Shown here: positions 1-7,669 of the stretch, piece after piece
How the letters are laid out: every line of letters starts with the position of its first letter
Position numbering within the stretch: the first letter of the stretch is position 1
From: an uncultured Oscillospiraceae bacterium
Lineage (GTDB): Bacteria > Bacillota > Clostridia > Oscillospirales > Oscillospiraceae
DNA length: 41,097 nt
Assembly (NCBI GenBank): GCA_904419145.1
Contig: CAJFQQ010000035.1
Coordinates: forward strand, 1-41,097
Direction: 5' to 3'
Made by a program: the position numbers and the translations under genes
The notes under the pieces: generated by a model
What the model saw: only the letters and a program-made list of their open reading frames with translations
Told to the model about the DNA's origin: nothing
Database searches by the model: none

Positions 1-996
1 GGCGCCGCTGCGCCGGGTGATGGCCGCCACGTCCAGCAGCGGCCGCTCCAGCCAGGACCGGAGCATCCGGCCCCCCATGGCGGTTTTCGTCCGGTCCAGT
101 ACCCAGAGGAGGCTCCCCCGCTTCTCCTTGCTGCGGAGGGTCTCCGTGAGCTCCAGGTTCCGCCGGGCGGTGAGGTCCAGCTCCATGAACCGGCCCTGGT
201 GGTAGTAGTCCAAATCGTGAATATAGCTGAGATCCGTCTTTTGAGTCTCGTGGAGGTAGTCCAGCAGGCCCCCAATGGCCAGAAGCAGGGCGGGATTGGA
301 GGCGGGGAGCTGGTTCTTGGTCTCCTCCCCGAACTGGCGCACCACAGCGCGCTCCGCGTTCTCCTGGCGGAAGTGGGCGGCGGAGCGCTTCTCCATGCGG
401 CAGTGGAGCCGGTCCTGGAGCAGGGCCGTCAGGTTCTTATTCTGGAAGGCACCGTCGTTCACCACCGCCTCCACCGGGGAGAACCGGCCCAGCTCGTTTT
501 CCACATGCTCCAGGCGGTCCTTGCCCGTAAAGCCGGTGGCGTGGGTCTTGCCGGTGGTGATGTCGCAGAAGCAGAGGCCGGCGCTGCGGCTGTCCAGGAA
601 GATGCAGCAGATGTAGTTCCCCCGCCGCTCCTCCAGAGCCGTGGCATCGGTGACCGTGCCCGGGGTCACCACCCGGACGATGTCCCGCCGGACCATGCCC
701 TTGGTGGTAGCCGGGTCCTCCATCTGCTCGCAGATGGCCACCTTGTACCCCTTGGCGATGAGCCGGGCCACATAGGCGTCGCTGGAATGGTAGGGCACGC
801 CGCACATAGGCACCTGCTCCTCCTTGGGCTTGCCCCGGTCCCGGGTGGTGAGGGTCAGGTCCAGCTCCTGGGACGCGGTGAGGGCGTCCTCGTTAAACAT
901 CTCGTAAAAATCCCCCAGGCGGAAGAACAGGATGGCGTCCTTGTTCTGCTCCTTAATCTCCAGATACTGGCGCATCATGGGGGTCATCTCTGCCAT
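1..996 (-). CDS. mutS: DNA mismatch repair protein MutS, N-terminal part (cut by window start)
   Basis: MutS recognises mismatched or looped DNA and starts methyl-independent mismatch repair with MutL. The 332 codons visible cover the mismatch-binding, connector and start of the lever domains; the ATPase domain lies beyond base 1. The Phe-x-Glu mismatch-contact motif is present (F30, E32 in GDFYEMF), followed by the typical CGVPYHS and AICEQMEDP blocks. The ATG at 996 is preceded by AAGGAGG at good spacing. It lies downstream of miaB on the same strand, the usual miaB-mutS order in Bacillota, but a 0.6 kb repeat now separates the two. No frameshift is seen in the visible part. Confidence 0.97.
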   Translation of the reverse strand, partial: MAEMTPMMRQYLEIKEQNKDAILFFRLGDFYEMFNEDALTASQELDLTLTTRDRGKPKEEQVPMCGVPYHSSDAYVARLIAKGYKVAICEQMEDPATTKGMVRRDIVRVVTPGTVTDATALEERRGNYICCIFLDSRSAGLCFCDITTGKTHATGFTGKDRLEHVENELGRFSPVEAVVNDGAFQNKNLTALLQDRLHCRMEKRSAAHFRQENAERAVVRQFGEETKNQLPASNPALLLAIGGLLDYLHETQKTDLSYIHDLDYYHQGRFMELDLTARRNLELTETLRSKEKRGSLLWVLDRTKTAMGGRMLRSWLERPLLDVAAITRRSGA

Positions 997-1033
997 TGTG
1001 GTCCTCCTTCTTTCCGCCGGCGGATCCGGCGGG

Positions 1034-1061
1034 CGTATCTCATCAGATTGATTATTGTCAA
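1034..1061 (-). promoter_or_regulatory. weak candidate promoter for mutS
   Basis: On the minus strand there is a perfect -35 hexamer TTGACA (1056-1061), but the -10 at 16 bp spacing is only GATACG (1034-1039). It would let mutS be transcribed apart from miaB now that a repeat separates them. The poor -10 makes this uncertain. Confidence 0.3.
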
Positions 1062-1074
1062 TAGGTTCTGTTTC

Positions 1075-1695
1075 GCAGCGAATGGGCAATGCGCGCCGTG
1101 CAGGCGCAGGGCGCTTTTGCCGCCAGTCCTGGCGAATAGATGAGGGCTTCCACCCTCCGGGGGGTAACTTTTTGCTTGTGCAAAAAGTCACCAAAAACAC
1201 ACTTAGGGGCGCTGCCCCTAAGGACCCCAAAGTTTTGAATCAGGGTCGTGGAGGGGTTTATATTACAGACGGTATCGATAGAACAATTACCTACGCACCC
1301 TGGCAGTCTCAATAGTACGCCTGCCGGCCTGTTGTGTAGTGGCCGCCAGGACAAGATGGTAGTTGCTTCTCTTTTCCTCTTGCTGTTTATGGCTTGGCGG
1401 AGACCTGCAAGAAGGGACCCAGCTCCTATTACCCGCCGCACCAGGCGCGGTATCAAGGGAGAAGCAACTTGAATGGCCTGCCCGGGCAGGGCCTAAGGCC
1501 CGGAAAGAAACGCAGGGATAAGACGACACCCTCGCGCCGGAAGGAGAAGCAGGTACCTTATTGTACATCAATGGGGTCCTTAGGGGCCGCAGCCCCTAAG
1601 CCAGTTTTTGCCTACTTTTGCCTGGCGGCAAAAGTAGGTCGCGCCCGGGGGCGCGAAACCTCCCTGGCAGAGGCCACCGAAAACAAAATGGGGGG
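1075..1695 (-). repeat. large inverted-repeat-bounded intergenic repeat, copy 1
   Basis: Copy 1 of a family found about ten times in this window (minus orientation, defined by the core motif ATAAACAGCAAGAG). The arms are about 1150-1230 and 1575-1665. Each contains a long hairpin (AACTTTTTGC...GCAAAAAGT in one, CTACTTTTGCC...GGCAAAAGTAG in the other) next to a CTTAGGGGC...GCCCCTAAG palindrome, and the two arms are inverted relative to each other. The core between them has no credible gene. It separates miaB from mutS. Confidence 0.85.
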
Positions 1696-1741
1696 ATGGA
1701 ATAGCGTTTTCTAGGCGGAAAAAGTGAAATGCGGTTCCTGT

Positions 1742-3157
1742 TTACTCCACGATCTCCCCGAACAGCGCCCAGGTGTTGCTGTCCAGGATCCTCGCCTGGA
1801 CGAACTGCCCGATGGCGGACTTGTCCCCCACAAGGTGCACCAGACGCCCCCCTGCGGTGCGGCTCTGGAGGGGCCAGCGGCTGTCGCCGCTCTCGCCGTC
1901 CACCAGCACCCGGAGGGTCTTCCCCACATAGCCCTGGTGGATCTCCGCGGAGATCCGGTTCTGCACCTCCAGGAGCTTGTCAAACCACACCTGCTTCTCC
2001 TCCCGGGTGGCCGGGTCGGGGAGCTTCGCCGCCGGGGTGCCGGGCCGCGGGGAGTAGATAAAGGTAAAGAGTGCGTCGTAGCGCACCTCCTCCACCAGGG
2101 AGATGGTGTCCATGGCCTCGGCCTCGGTCTCCCCGGGGAAGCCGATGATGATATCGCTGGTGAGCACCAGATCCGGCATCACCGAGCGGGCGTAGCGGAG
2201 CTTTTCCAGGTATTTCTCCCGGGTGTAGCCACGGTTCATGGCCTTGAGCACCCGGCTGTTTCCCGACTGCACCGGGAGGTGCAGCTGCTTTGCCACGTGG
2301 GAGCACCGGGCCATGGTGTCAAAGAGCTTTTCTGTGGCGTCTTTGGGGTGGCTGGTCATAAAGCGGATATAGTAATCTCCGGGGATCTCATCGATGGCGG
2401 AGAGCAGATCGGCGAAGTCCATGGGCTCCGGCAGATCCTTGCCGTAGGAGTTGACGTTCTGCCCCAGGAGGGTGATGTCCTTGTACCCGGCCTCCACCAG
2501 CTCCCGCACCTCGGAGAGGATATCCTTCGCCTCCCGGCTGCGCTCCCGGCCCCGGACGTAGGGCACGATGCAGTAGGAGCAGAAGTTGTTGCACCCGTAC
2601 ATGATGGACACCCAGGCCTTGATGTCGCTCTCCCGCACCACGGGGAGCCCCTCGGCGATGGTGCCGGGCTCGTCGTCGATGGAGAAGATCCGGCGGCGCT
2701 GGGTATACACCCCATAGAGCAGCTCTGGGAATTTCCACAGGGCCTGGGGCCCGAATACCAGGTCCACATGGCGGTAGCTCTGGCGCACCTTCTCCGCCAC
2801 CGAGGGCTGCTGGGCCATGCACCCGCACAGGCACACCACCTGCTCGGGATGTTCCGCCTTGGTGTGGGTCAGCTGGCCCAGAGTGCCGTAGACCCGCTTC
2901 TCCGCGTTCTCCCGGATGGCGCAGGTGTTGATAACGATGATATCCGCCCGGTGGGGGTCGTCGGTAAAGCCGCAGCCCATGTCCCGGAGCATGCCCATGA
3001 TGCGCTGGCTGTCCGCCACGTTCTGCTGACAGCCAAAGGTCTCCACCAGGGCCAGGGGCGTCTTTCCGGCCCCGGCGTGATGCGCGGCGATGCGCGCGGT
3101 AAAGTCCCGCTGGCGCTCCAGCGCCTGGGGCGGGACCACAACTTGTGTTCTCTCCAA
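1742..3157 (-). CDS. miaB: tRNA-2-methylthio-N6-dimethylallyladenosine synthase MiaB
   Basis: Radical SAM methylthiotransferase that adds the 2-methylthio group to i6A37 of tRNAs reading UNN codons. The 471-residue protein has the three family domains. The N-terminal UPF0004 domain has cluster cysteines C43, C79 and C113 (FGCQQN, NTCA, GCMAQ). The radical SAM core has CxxxCxxC at C189/C193/C196 (GCNNFCSYC). The last ~65 residues form a TRAM RNA-binding domain. The start used is TTG at 3157, with AGGAG nine bases upstream; an in-frame GTG at 3139 with GGAGAGA upstream is an alternative. It is the first gene of an ancestral miaB-mutS unit, with its own strong promoter. Confidence 0.97.
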   Translation of the reverse strand: MERTQVVVPPQALERQRDFTARIAAHHAGAGKTPLALVETFGCQQNVADSQRIMGMLRDMGCGFTDDPHRADIIVINTCAIRENAEKRVYGTLGQLTHTKAEHPEQVVCLCGCMAQQPSVAEKVRQSYRHVDLVFGPQALWKFPELLYGVYTQRRRIFSIDDEPGTIAEGLPVVRESDIKAWVSIMYGCNNFCSYCIVPYVRGRERSREAKDILSEVRELVEAGYKDITLLGQNVNSYGKDLPEPMDFADLLSAIDEIPGDYYIRFMTSHPKDATEKLFDTMARCSHVAKQLHLPVQSGNSRVLKAMNRGYTREKYLEKLRYARSVMPDLVLTSDIIIGFPGETEAEAMDTISLVEEVRYDALFTFIYSPRPGTPAAKLPDPATREEKQVWFDKLLEVQNRISAEIHQGYVGKTLRVLVDGESGDSRWPLQSRTAGGRLVHLVGDKSAIGQFVQARILDSNTWALFGEIVE

Positions 3158-3207
3158 AATCCTGATCTCCTGTCAAAATGGGATACTTCTCCATACGAAT
3201 TCAGAAT

Positions 3208-3237
3208 ATTATACCACAGCAGGGTCAAATCTGACAA
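3208..3237 (-). promoter_or_regulatory. promoter of miaB
   Basis: On the minus strand TTGTCA (3232-3237) and a perfect TATAAT (3208-3213) are separated by 18 bp. The site lies about 50 bp upstream of the miaB start, in a short AT-rich gap that stands out from the GC-rich surroundings. Confidence 0.75.
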
Positions 3238-3289
3238 GTTCTTTCACAGGGTATCTCCCACGCGTCCGCCTGCCGGGGATCGTTCACGC

Positions 3290-3915
3290 CTCCCGGCGAG
3301 GTAAAGGCTCCGCTCCCCCATTTTCTTTTCGGTGGCCTCTGCCAGGGAGGTTTCGCGCCCCCGGGCGCGGGGGGAACGGATTCCACCCCCCATTTTCTTT
3401 TCGTCTTGCCGAAAAGAAAACGGGCCGTGGACGGTCCAAAAGAAAAGGGCGCTCTTTGGCAAACAGAGAGAGCTTTGACCTCTCAGCCAAGCTTTTATCG
3501 GCTTTCGCCGAAACCAGTCTGCCCCCTGCTCCTGGCCCCGCGCTTTCCGCTTCGCTAAGCGCTGCTGCGGTGAGCAATGGGCGCCAGAGCCCTTTCCTAC
3601 AAGTTTCGACCGTACGATAAACAGCAAGAGGAAAAGAAAAGCAACTACCATCTTGTCTTAGTGGGTCGCCGTTTCACAGGCCGGCAGGCGTACTTTGGCA
3701 AGTGCCAAGGTGCGTAGGTACTCGTTCTACCGATCCCGTCTGTAATATAAACCCCTCCACGACCCTGATCCAAAAATTGGGGTACTTAGGGGCTCCGCCC
3801 CTAAGCCAGTTTTTGCCACCTTTTGCCTGGCGGCAAAAGGTGGTCGTGCCCGGGGGCACGAAACTCCCCCGGAGGGTGGGCACCCTCTCCCTCCGGCAAG
3901 ACTGCCGAAAGGTGC
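3290..3915 (+). repeat. large inverted-repeat-bounded intergenic repeat, copy 2 (variant left arm)
   Basis: Plus orientation: ATAAACAGCAAGAGG at about 3617 and the CCCCTCCACGACCCTG motif near 3752. The right arm is typical (TTAGGGGCTCCGCCCCTAAG, then CACCTTTTGCC...GGCAAAAGGTG). The left arm is different: it lacks the TTAGGGG palindrome and carries instead a TTTTCTTTTCG...CGAAAAGAAAA hairpin near 3391-3421. No gene is supported in this 0.85 kb gap between miaB and the M23 gene. Confidence 0.8.
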
Positions 3916-3948
3916 ATCTTCCCACGGCGAACATCCCGTGCCCCAAAG

Positions 3949-3982
3949 CAAAAAAACCAGGAGGGACTGCTGTCCCCCCTGG
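3949..3982 (-). terminator. Rho-independent terminator of the M23 peptidase gene
   Basis: Read on the minus strand, a CCAGG-GGGAC / GTCCC-CCTGG hairpin is followed by seven T residues. It lies about 30 bp past the stop codon of the M23 gene and separates it from repeat copy 2. Confidence 0.85.
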
Positions 3983-4010
3983 AAGGTTGCTGTTATGCCG
4001 CTGTGCCGCC

Positions 4011-5543
4011 TTACGGCAGATAATTCAACGGGTTCTTTGTTTCGCCATTGTAGCGGACCTCAAAATGGCAGTGAGGTCCGGTGACACGGCCCGTGGCACC
4101 CATCTCCGCAATGTGCTGGCCCTTGAACACCTTGTCGCCCACGCTGACCAGCAGCTTGCTGTTGTGGCCGTAGTAGGTCTCATAGCCGTTCTGGTGGTCA
4201 ATGCGGACCAGGTAGCCATAGCCGCTCATCCAGCCGGCATAGGTAACAATGCCGCCGTCGGCTGCCACGATATCGGTGCCCACACTGTTGGCAATATCAA
4301 TGCCTGCGTGCCAGTCGCTGCCGCCGAAGATATAGCGGGAACCGTACCGGGAGGTGAGGGAGCCGTTGGTGGGCCAGCGGAAGGACCCGGTGGGGGCCCA
4401 GGTGGGCCGCTCCATGGTGCCCCGCTTCTGAACCTCGCTGACAGGCTCGCTGGTCGTCACCTGGCTGACAATGGTGCGCTCGATTTCCTCGCTGTTGATG
4501 TAGGTGACCAGGGCGGTGGTATCGGCTGTGCCGTAGACACCCTTGCTCACCACGCTGGTGTCGCCCTCCCACATCGAGGCATCGTCGATATACTCGATAT
4601 CATAGGGGATCTGTGCCTCATAGTACTCGTACTGTGTCACCTGCACGGTGAGATAGGGCACAGCATTGCTGATGAGAATCTCATCGCCGATCTGGATCTT
4701 GTTTACATCAAAGCCCGGGTTCAGCTCCGCCAGCTCGCTGGTGGTCATGCCGTAGCTGTTGGCGATGCGGCCCCAGACGTCGCCGGCCTGGACCGTGTAA
4801 ACCACCTCTCCGCTCTTGGTGGAGTTGAGCTTCAGGACAATATCGCCCAGGTTGCAGAGGTCCTCTGTAGCCACATATCCCTCCCGGATCTCAATGTCCT
4901 CCAGGAACTCAATGGACTGGGTGTTCTCATTGAGGTAAGGGGCCTTGATCTGGTCCAGCAGCGCCTCCAGAGCATCCTTGTTCTCGTTGGAACCAATGTA
5001 CTCCCCGTCCACATACAGGGAGTATGCATAGGTGGTGAGGTTCAGCTCATCGCTGAGGTTGGACTCAACTGCCGCGGTATCCACCACACTGCGGCGGCTC
5101 ACAAGGCCGCTGGAATAGGATACCAGGGACTCGTCCAGCGTGAAGCTGTCCCCCAGCACACCGCTGACCTCCTGCTCCACCTCGGCCACTGCGGTATCCG
5201 CAGCGCTGGCGGTGGCCACTGTGCCCACCGCCTGCCCGTCGTAGAGCACGGTGGTCCCCCATGTAAACAAAGAAAAGAACACGGCCGGCACGGTAATCAG
5301 CGCCGCCGCAGCCAGGAATACCGGCGCAGGCAGCCGCTTGCGCTCAAAGGCGGAACGGAATTTGTTCCACCCCGCCGCCAGCCGGCCCCGCAGAGCCAGC
5401 CGCCAATTCCGACCCATAGCGCCCAGCATGGGCACCTGGGCACCCATCAAAATCCGGATCTGGCGCCAAAACCGATTCGACTCCGGGAATTTCTCCCGGC
5501 GGTGCCGCCGGGCCTCCCGCTCCTGATTTGGTTTTTTCTCCAT
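4011..5543 (-). CDS. membrane-anchored LysM / M23 (LytM-type) peptidoglycan endopeptidase
   Basis: Predicted cell-wall hydrolase of 510 residues. A basic N-terminal cytoplasmic stretch (~1-70) precedes one membrane segment (about 72-95), so most of the protein faces the wall. The middle holds a LysM module starting VVYTVQAGDVWGRIA and ending GDEILIS, then a G5-like stretch. The C-terminal M23 domain has the zinc ligands H412 and D416 (HAGID) and H493 in the HCHFEV motif (H491/H493). All catalytic residues look intact, so activity is likely. ATG at 5543 is chosen because AAGGG lies nine bases upstream; a GTG at 5549 is too close to that site. Related proteins remodel peptidoglycan in growth or sporulation, and which applies here cannot be told. 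Confidence 0.92.
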   Translation of the reverse strand: MEKKPNQEREARRHRREKFPESNRFWRQIRILMGAQVPMLGAMGRNWRLALRGRLAAGWNKFRSAFERKRLPAPVFLAAAALITVPAVFFSLFTWGTTVLYDGQAVGTVATASAADTAVAEVEQEVSGVLGDSFTLDESLVSYSSGLVSRRSVVDTAAVESNLSDELNLTTYAYSLYVDGEYIGSNENKDALEALLDQIKAPYLNENTQSIEFLEDIEIREGYVATEDLCNLGDIVLKLNSTKSGEVVYTVQAGDVWGRIANSYGMTTSELAELNPGFDVNKIQIGDEILISNAVPYLTVQVTQYEYYEAQIPYDIEYIDDASMWEGDTSVVSKGVYGTADTTALVTYINSEEIERTIVSQVTTSEPVSEVQKRGTMERPTWAPTGSFRWPTNGSLTSRYGSRYIFGGSDWHAGIDIANSVGTDIVAADGGIVTYAGWMSGYGYLVRIDHQNGYETYYGHNSKLLVSVGDKVFKGQHIAEMGATGRVTGPHCHFEVRYNGETKNPLNYLP

Positions 5544-5613
5544 AGGCACGATCCCTTCTATCTGATTTTCTATCTATCGGCATCGATTGCTCGACTTGTC
5601 TCCCTCCAAAAAG

Positions 5614-5630
5614 GTTACAAATAGTTACAA
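5614..5630. promoter_or_regulatory. tandem GTTACAA direct repeat, possible response-regulator site
   Basis: GTTACAA occurs twice (5614-5620, 5624-5630), ten bases apart start to start. It lies just downstream of the predicted transcription start of the M23 gene. On the minus strand the half-site reads TGTAAC, close to the WalR half-site TGTWAH, but the gap is four bases rather than five. An OmpR-family regulator binding here is an inference. Confidence 0.35.
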
Positions 5631-5644
5631 CCTTACTGCCCCCT

Positions 5645-5673
5645 ATGATACACTCTTTTCCAGCCAGCGTCAA
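5645..5673 (-). promoter_or_regulatory. promoter of the M23 peptidase gene
   Basis: On the minus strand TTGACG (5668-5673) and TATCAT (5645-5650) are spaced by 17 bp, about 100 bp upstream of the start codon. This is a close match to the housekeeping sigma-A consensus. Confidence 0.75.
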
Positions 5674-5720
5674 CCCCAAGATATAGTGGTAGATTTCACA
5701 AAAATCTGCACATTTATCGG

Positions 5721-5749
5721 TTGAATCGGCGGGCAAGACATGCTACACT
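5721..5749 (+). promoter_or_regulatory. promoter of pta
   Basis: TTGAAT (5721-5726) and TACACT (5744-5749) with a 17 bp spacer and a TGC extended -10. It lies 45 bp upstream of the pta start codon, back to back with the M23 promoter. Confidence 0.75.
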
Positions 5750-5794
5750 AGAGGCAGGAATTTTATGCCGGAAGGCAGGAGGTAACAAATCGTC

Positions 5795-6808
5795 ATGTTT
5801 ACAAAACTTATCGACATTTTGAAAAAGGACCGCCGCACCATTGTCTTTACCGAGGGTCCGGACAAGCGCATCCAGGAGGCCGCCGCGCGCCTGATGAAGG
5901 AGGACCTCATGGACGTGATCCTGGTGGGCAATGTGGAGGAAGTGAAGGCCGCCGCCAAGGAAAACGGCTTTGACCTCTCCGGCGCCACCATCATCGACCC
6001 GGCCACCTATGACAAGATGGACGAGATGGTGGAGAAGATGGTGGAGCTGCGCAAGGGCAAGATGAGCGCCGAGGACTGCCGCGCCGCCCTGCAGAAGGGC
6101 AACTACTTCGGCACCATGCTGGTGAAGATGGGCGTGGCCGACGCGCTGCTGGGCGGCGCCACCTACTCCACCGCCGACACCGTGCGCCCCGCCCTGCAGC
6201 TCATCAAGACCAAGCCCGGCGCCCACCTGGTGTCCTCCGCCTTCATCCTCACCCGGGATACCGGCGACGAGGCCCTGCAGAAGCTGTGCATGGGCGACTG
6301 CGCCATCAACATCTCCTATGAGGACAGCGTGGACAAGGAGGGCAACGTCACCATCTCCGCCGCCCAGAAGCTGGCCGAGGTGGCCGTGGAGTCCGCCAAG
6401 ACCGCGGAGTTCTTCGGCATCGAGCCCAAGGTGGCTATGCTGAGCTTCTCCACCAAGGGCTCCGGCAAGGGCGCCACCGTGCCCCTCAGCGCCGAGGCCA
6501 CCAAGATCGCCCAGGAGATGGCGCCGGAGTACGCCATTGACGGCGAGATGCAGTTCGACGCCGCCGTCTCCCCCACTGTGGGCCAGCTGAAGTTCCCCGG
6601 CAGCAAGGTGGCCGGCTATGCCAACACCTTTATCTTCCCCTGCATCGAGGCGGGCAACATCGGCTACAAGATCGCCCAGCGCCTGGGCGGCTATGAGGCC
6701 TACGGTCCCATCCTCCAGGGCCTCAACGCCCCCATCAACGACCTCTCCCGGGGCTGCAACGCCGACGAGGTCTACAAGATGGCCATCATCACCGCCGGCA
6801 TGAAGTAA
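5795..6808 (+). CDS. pta: phosphate acetyltransferase
   Basis: Interconverts acetyl-CoA plus phosphate with acetyl phosphate plus CoA. With acetate kinase this is the ATP-yielding acetate pathway of fermenters; ackA is not adjacent here. The 337-residue length fits the short single-domain Pta of Bacillota, without the DRTGG regulatory part seen in enterobacteria. Typical blocks are the N-terminal IVFTEGPDKRI, GGATYSTADTVRPALQ, QFDAAV and the C-terminal GPILQGLNAPINDLSRG. A phosphate butyryltransferase is less likely given these. Codon use is very biased to C/G third positions, suggesting high expression. It has its own promoter and terminator, so it appears to be a single-gene unit. Confidence 0.95.
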   Translation: MFTKLIDILKKDRRTIVFTEGPDKRIQEAAARLMKEDLMDVILVGNVEEVKAAAKENGFDLSGATIIDPATYDKMDEMVEKMVELRKGKMSAEDCRAALQKGNYFGTMLVKMGVADALLGGATYSTADTVRPALQLIKTKPGAHLVSSAFILTRDTGDEALQKLCMGDCAINISYEDSVDKEGNVTISAAQKLAEVAVESAKTAEFFGIEPKVAMLSFSTKGSGKGATVPLSAEATKIAQEMAPEYAIDGEMQFDAAVSPTVGQLKFPGSKVAGYANTFIFPCIEAGNIGYKIAQRLGGYEAYGPILQGLNAPINDLSRGCNADEVYKMAIITAGMK

Positions 6809-6844
6809 GCCGTCCGCGCGGGGCTTCTCCATCAAACAGTGAAA

Positions 6845-6882
6845 AAAAGCAGAGGGTACGGTTACCGTATCCTCTGCTTTTT
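6845..6882. terminator. terminator after pta (A/T tracts on both sides)
   Basis: A long hairpin AAAGCAGAGG-TACGG / CCGTA-CCTCTGCTTT followed by T residues, 40 bp past the pta stop codon. The matching A run on the 5' side means it could also stop transcription from the opposite strand. Confidence 0.9.
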
Positions 6883-6892
6883 CTATGGGCGT

Positions 6893-7620
6893 ATGGGGAG
6901 GGTGCCCACCCTCCGGGGGCGGAGCGTTTCGCGCCCCGGCGCGACCTGCTTTTGCCGCCGGTCTTGGCGGTAGAGGAGGGTGCTCACCCTCCGGGGGCCT
7001 ACTTTTCCCATGCCGGAAAAGTAGGCAAAAGGGCACTTAGGGGTTCCACCCCTAAGTACCCCAGTTTTGGGGATCAGGGTCGTGGAGGGGTTTACATAAG
7101 TAACGGTATCGGCAGCGGGATTACCTACGAGCCCTGGTAGTCTCAATAGTACGCCTGTCGGCCGCGTCGGCACAAGTTGCGCATCGCTTGTTTCCGCCTG
7201 ACGGCGAAAATGCGCTCGCTCCACTGTGCCTCCTTTCCCCACCGGACCCGCTGCGCTGGGCTCCGGCGGGGGCCCCGAGCCGCTAAGACAAGAGAGTAGT
7301 TGCTTCTCTTCTTCTCTTGCTGTTTATGGCTTGGCGGAGACCTGCGGTAAGGGGCTGGTGCGCCCATTACCCGCCGCACCAGGCGCGGTATCAAGGGAGA
7401 AGCGGCTTGGATGCCCGCCCCAGGCAGGGCCTAGCGAAGCGGAAGGCCCGGGAGGGGGCGCAGCGGCAAGACGATGTCCACGCGCCGGTAAGAGAAGATA
7501 GCAATTTGCTGTACATCAATGGGGTCCTTAGGGGCCGCAGCCCCTAAGCCAGTTTTTGCCTACTTTTGCCTGGCGGCAAAAGTAGGTCGTGCCCGGGGGC
7601 ACGAAATTTCCCCCGGCAGG
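6893..7620 (-). repeat. large inverted-repeat-bounded intergenic repeat, copy 3
   Basis: Minus orientation (CTCTTGCTGTTTAT near 7313). The arms are CTACTTTTCCC...GGAAAAGTAG with TTAGGGGTTCCACCCCTAAG (about 7000-7065), and TTAGGGGCCGCAGCCCCTAAG with CTACTTTTGCC...GGCAAAAGTAG (about 7525-7590). This copy has extra sequence in the core around 7160-7290 compared with the others. It fills the gap between the convergent pta and ygiQ-like genes; no gene is supported in it. Confidence 0.85.
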
Positions 7621-7669
7621 CACTACCTGAAAGAGAAGGTGGAGCCGTCCCAGGTAGGCCGTCGCTGCG

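Noticed and set aside
199-1143. Long plus-strand frame over mutS
   Set aside because: Antisense shadow of mutS, whose minus-strand product carries clear family motifs.
1570-1714. Recurrent short frame starting ATGGGGTCCTTAGGGG in several large repeats (for example 1570, 7519, 28394 minus)
   Set aside because: It reads straight through the palindromic arm, lacks a ribosome site and shifts frame between copies with differing hairpins. It is best explained as repeat structure.
1724-3304. Long plus-strand frame over miaB
   Set aside because: Antisense shadow. miaB on the minus strand has all cluster cysteines and a promoter.
5714-7036. Minus-strand frame of 440 codons over pta
   Set aside because: Antisense shadow of pta. 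The translated product is Gly/His/Leu-rich low complexity with no family match.
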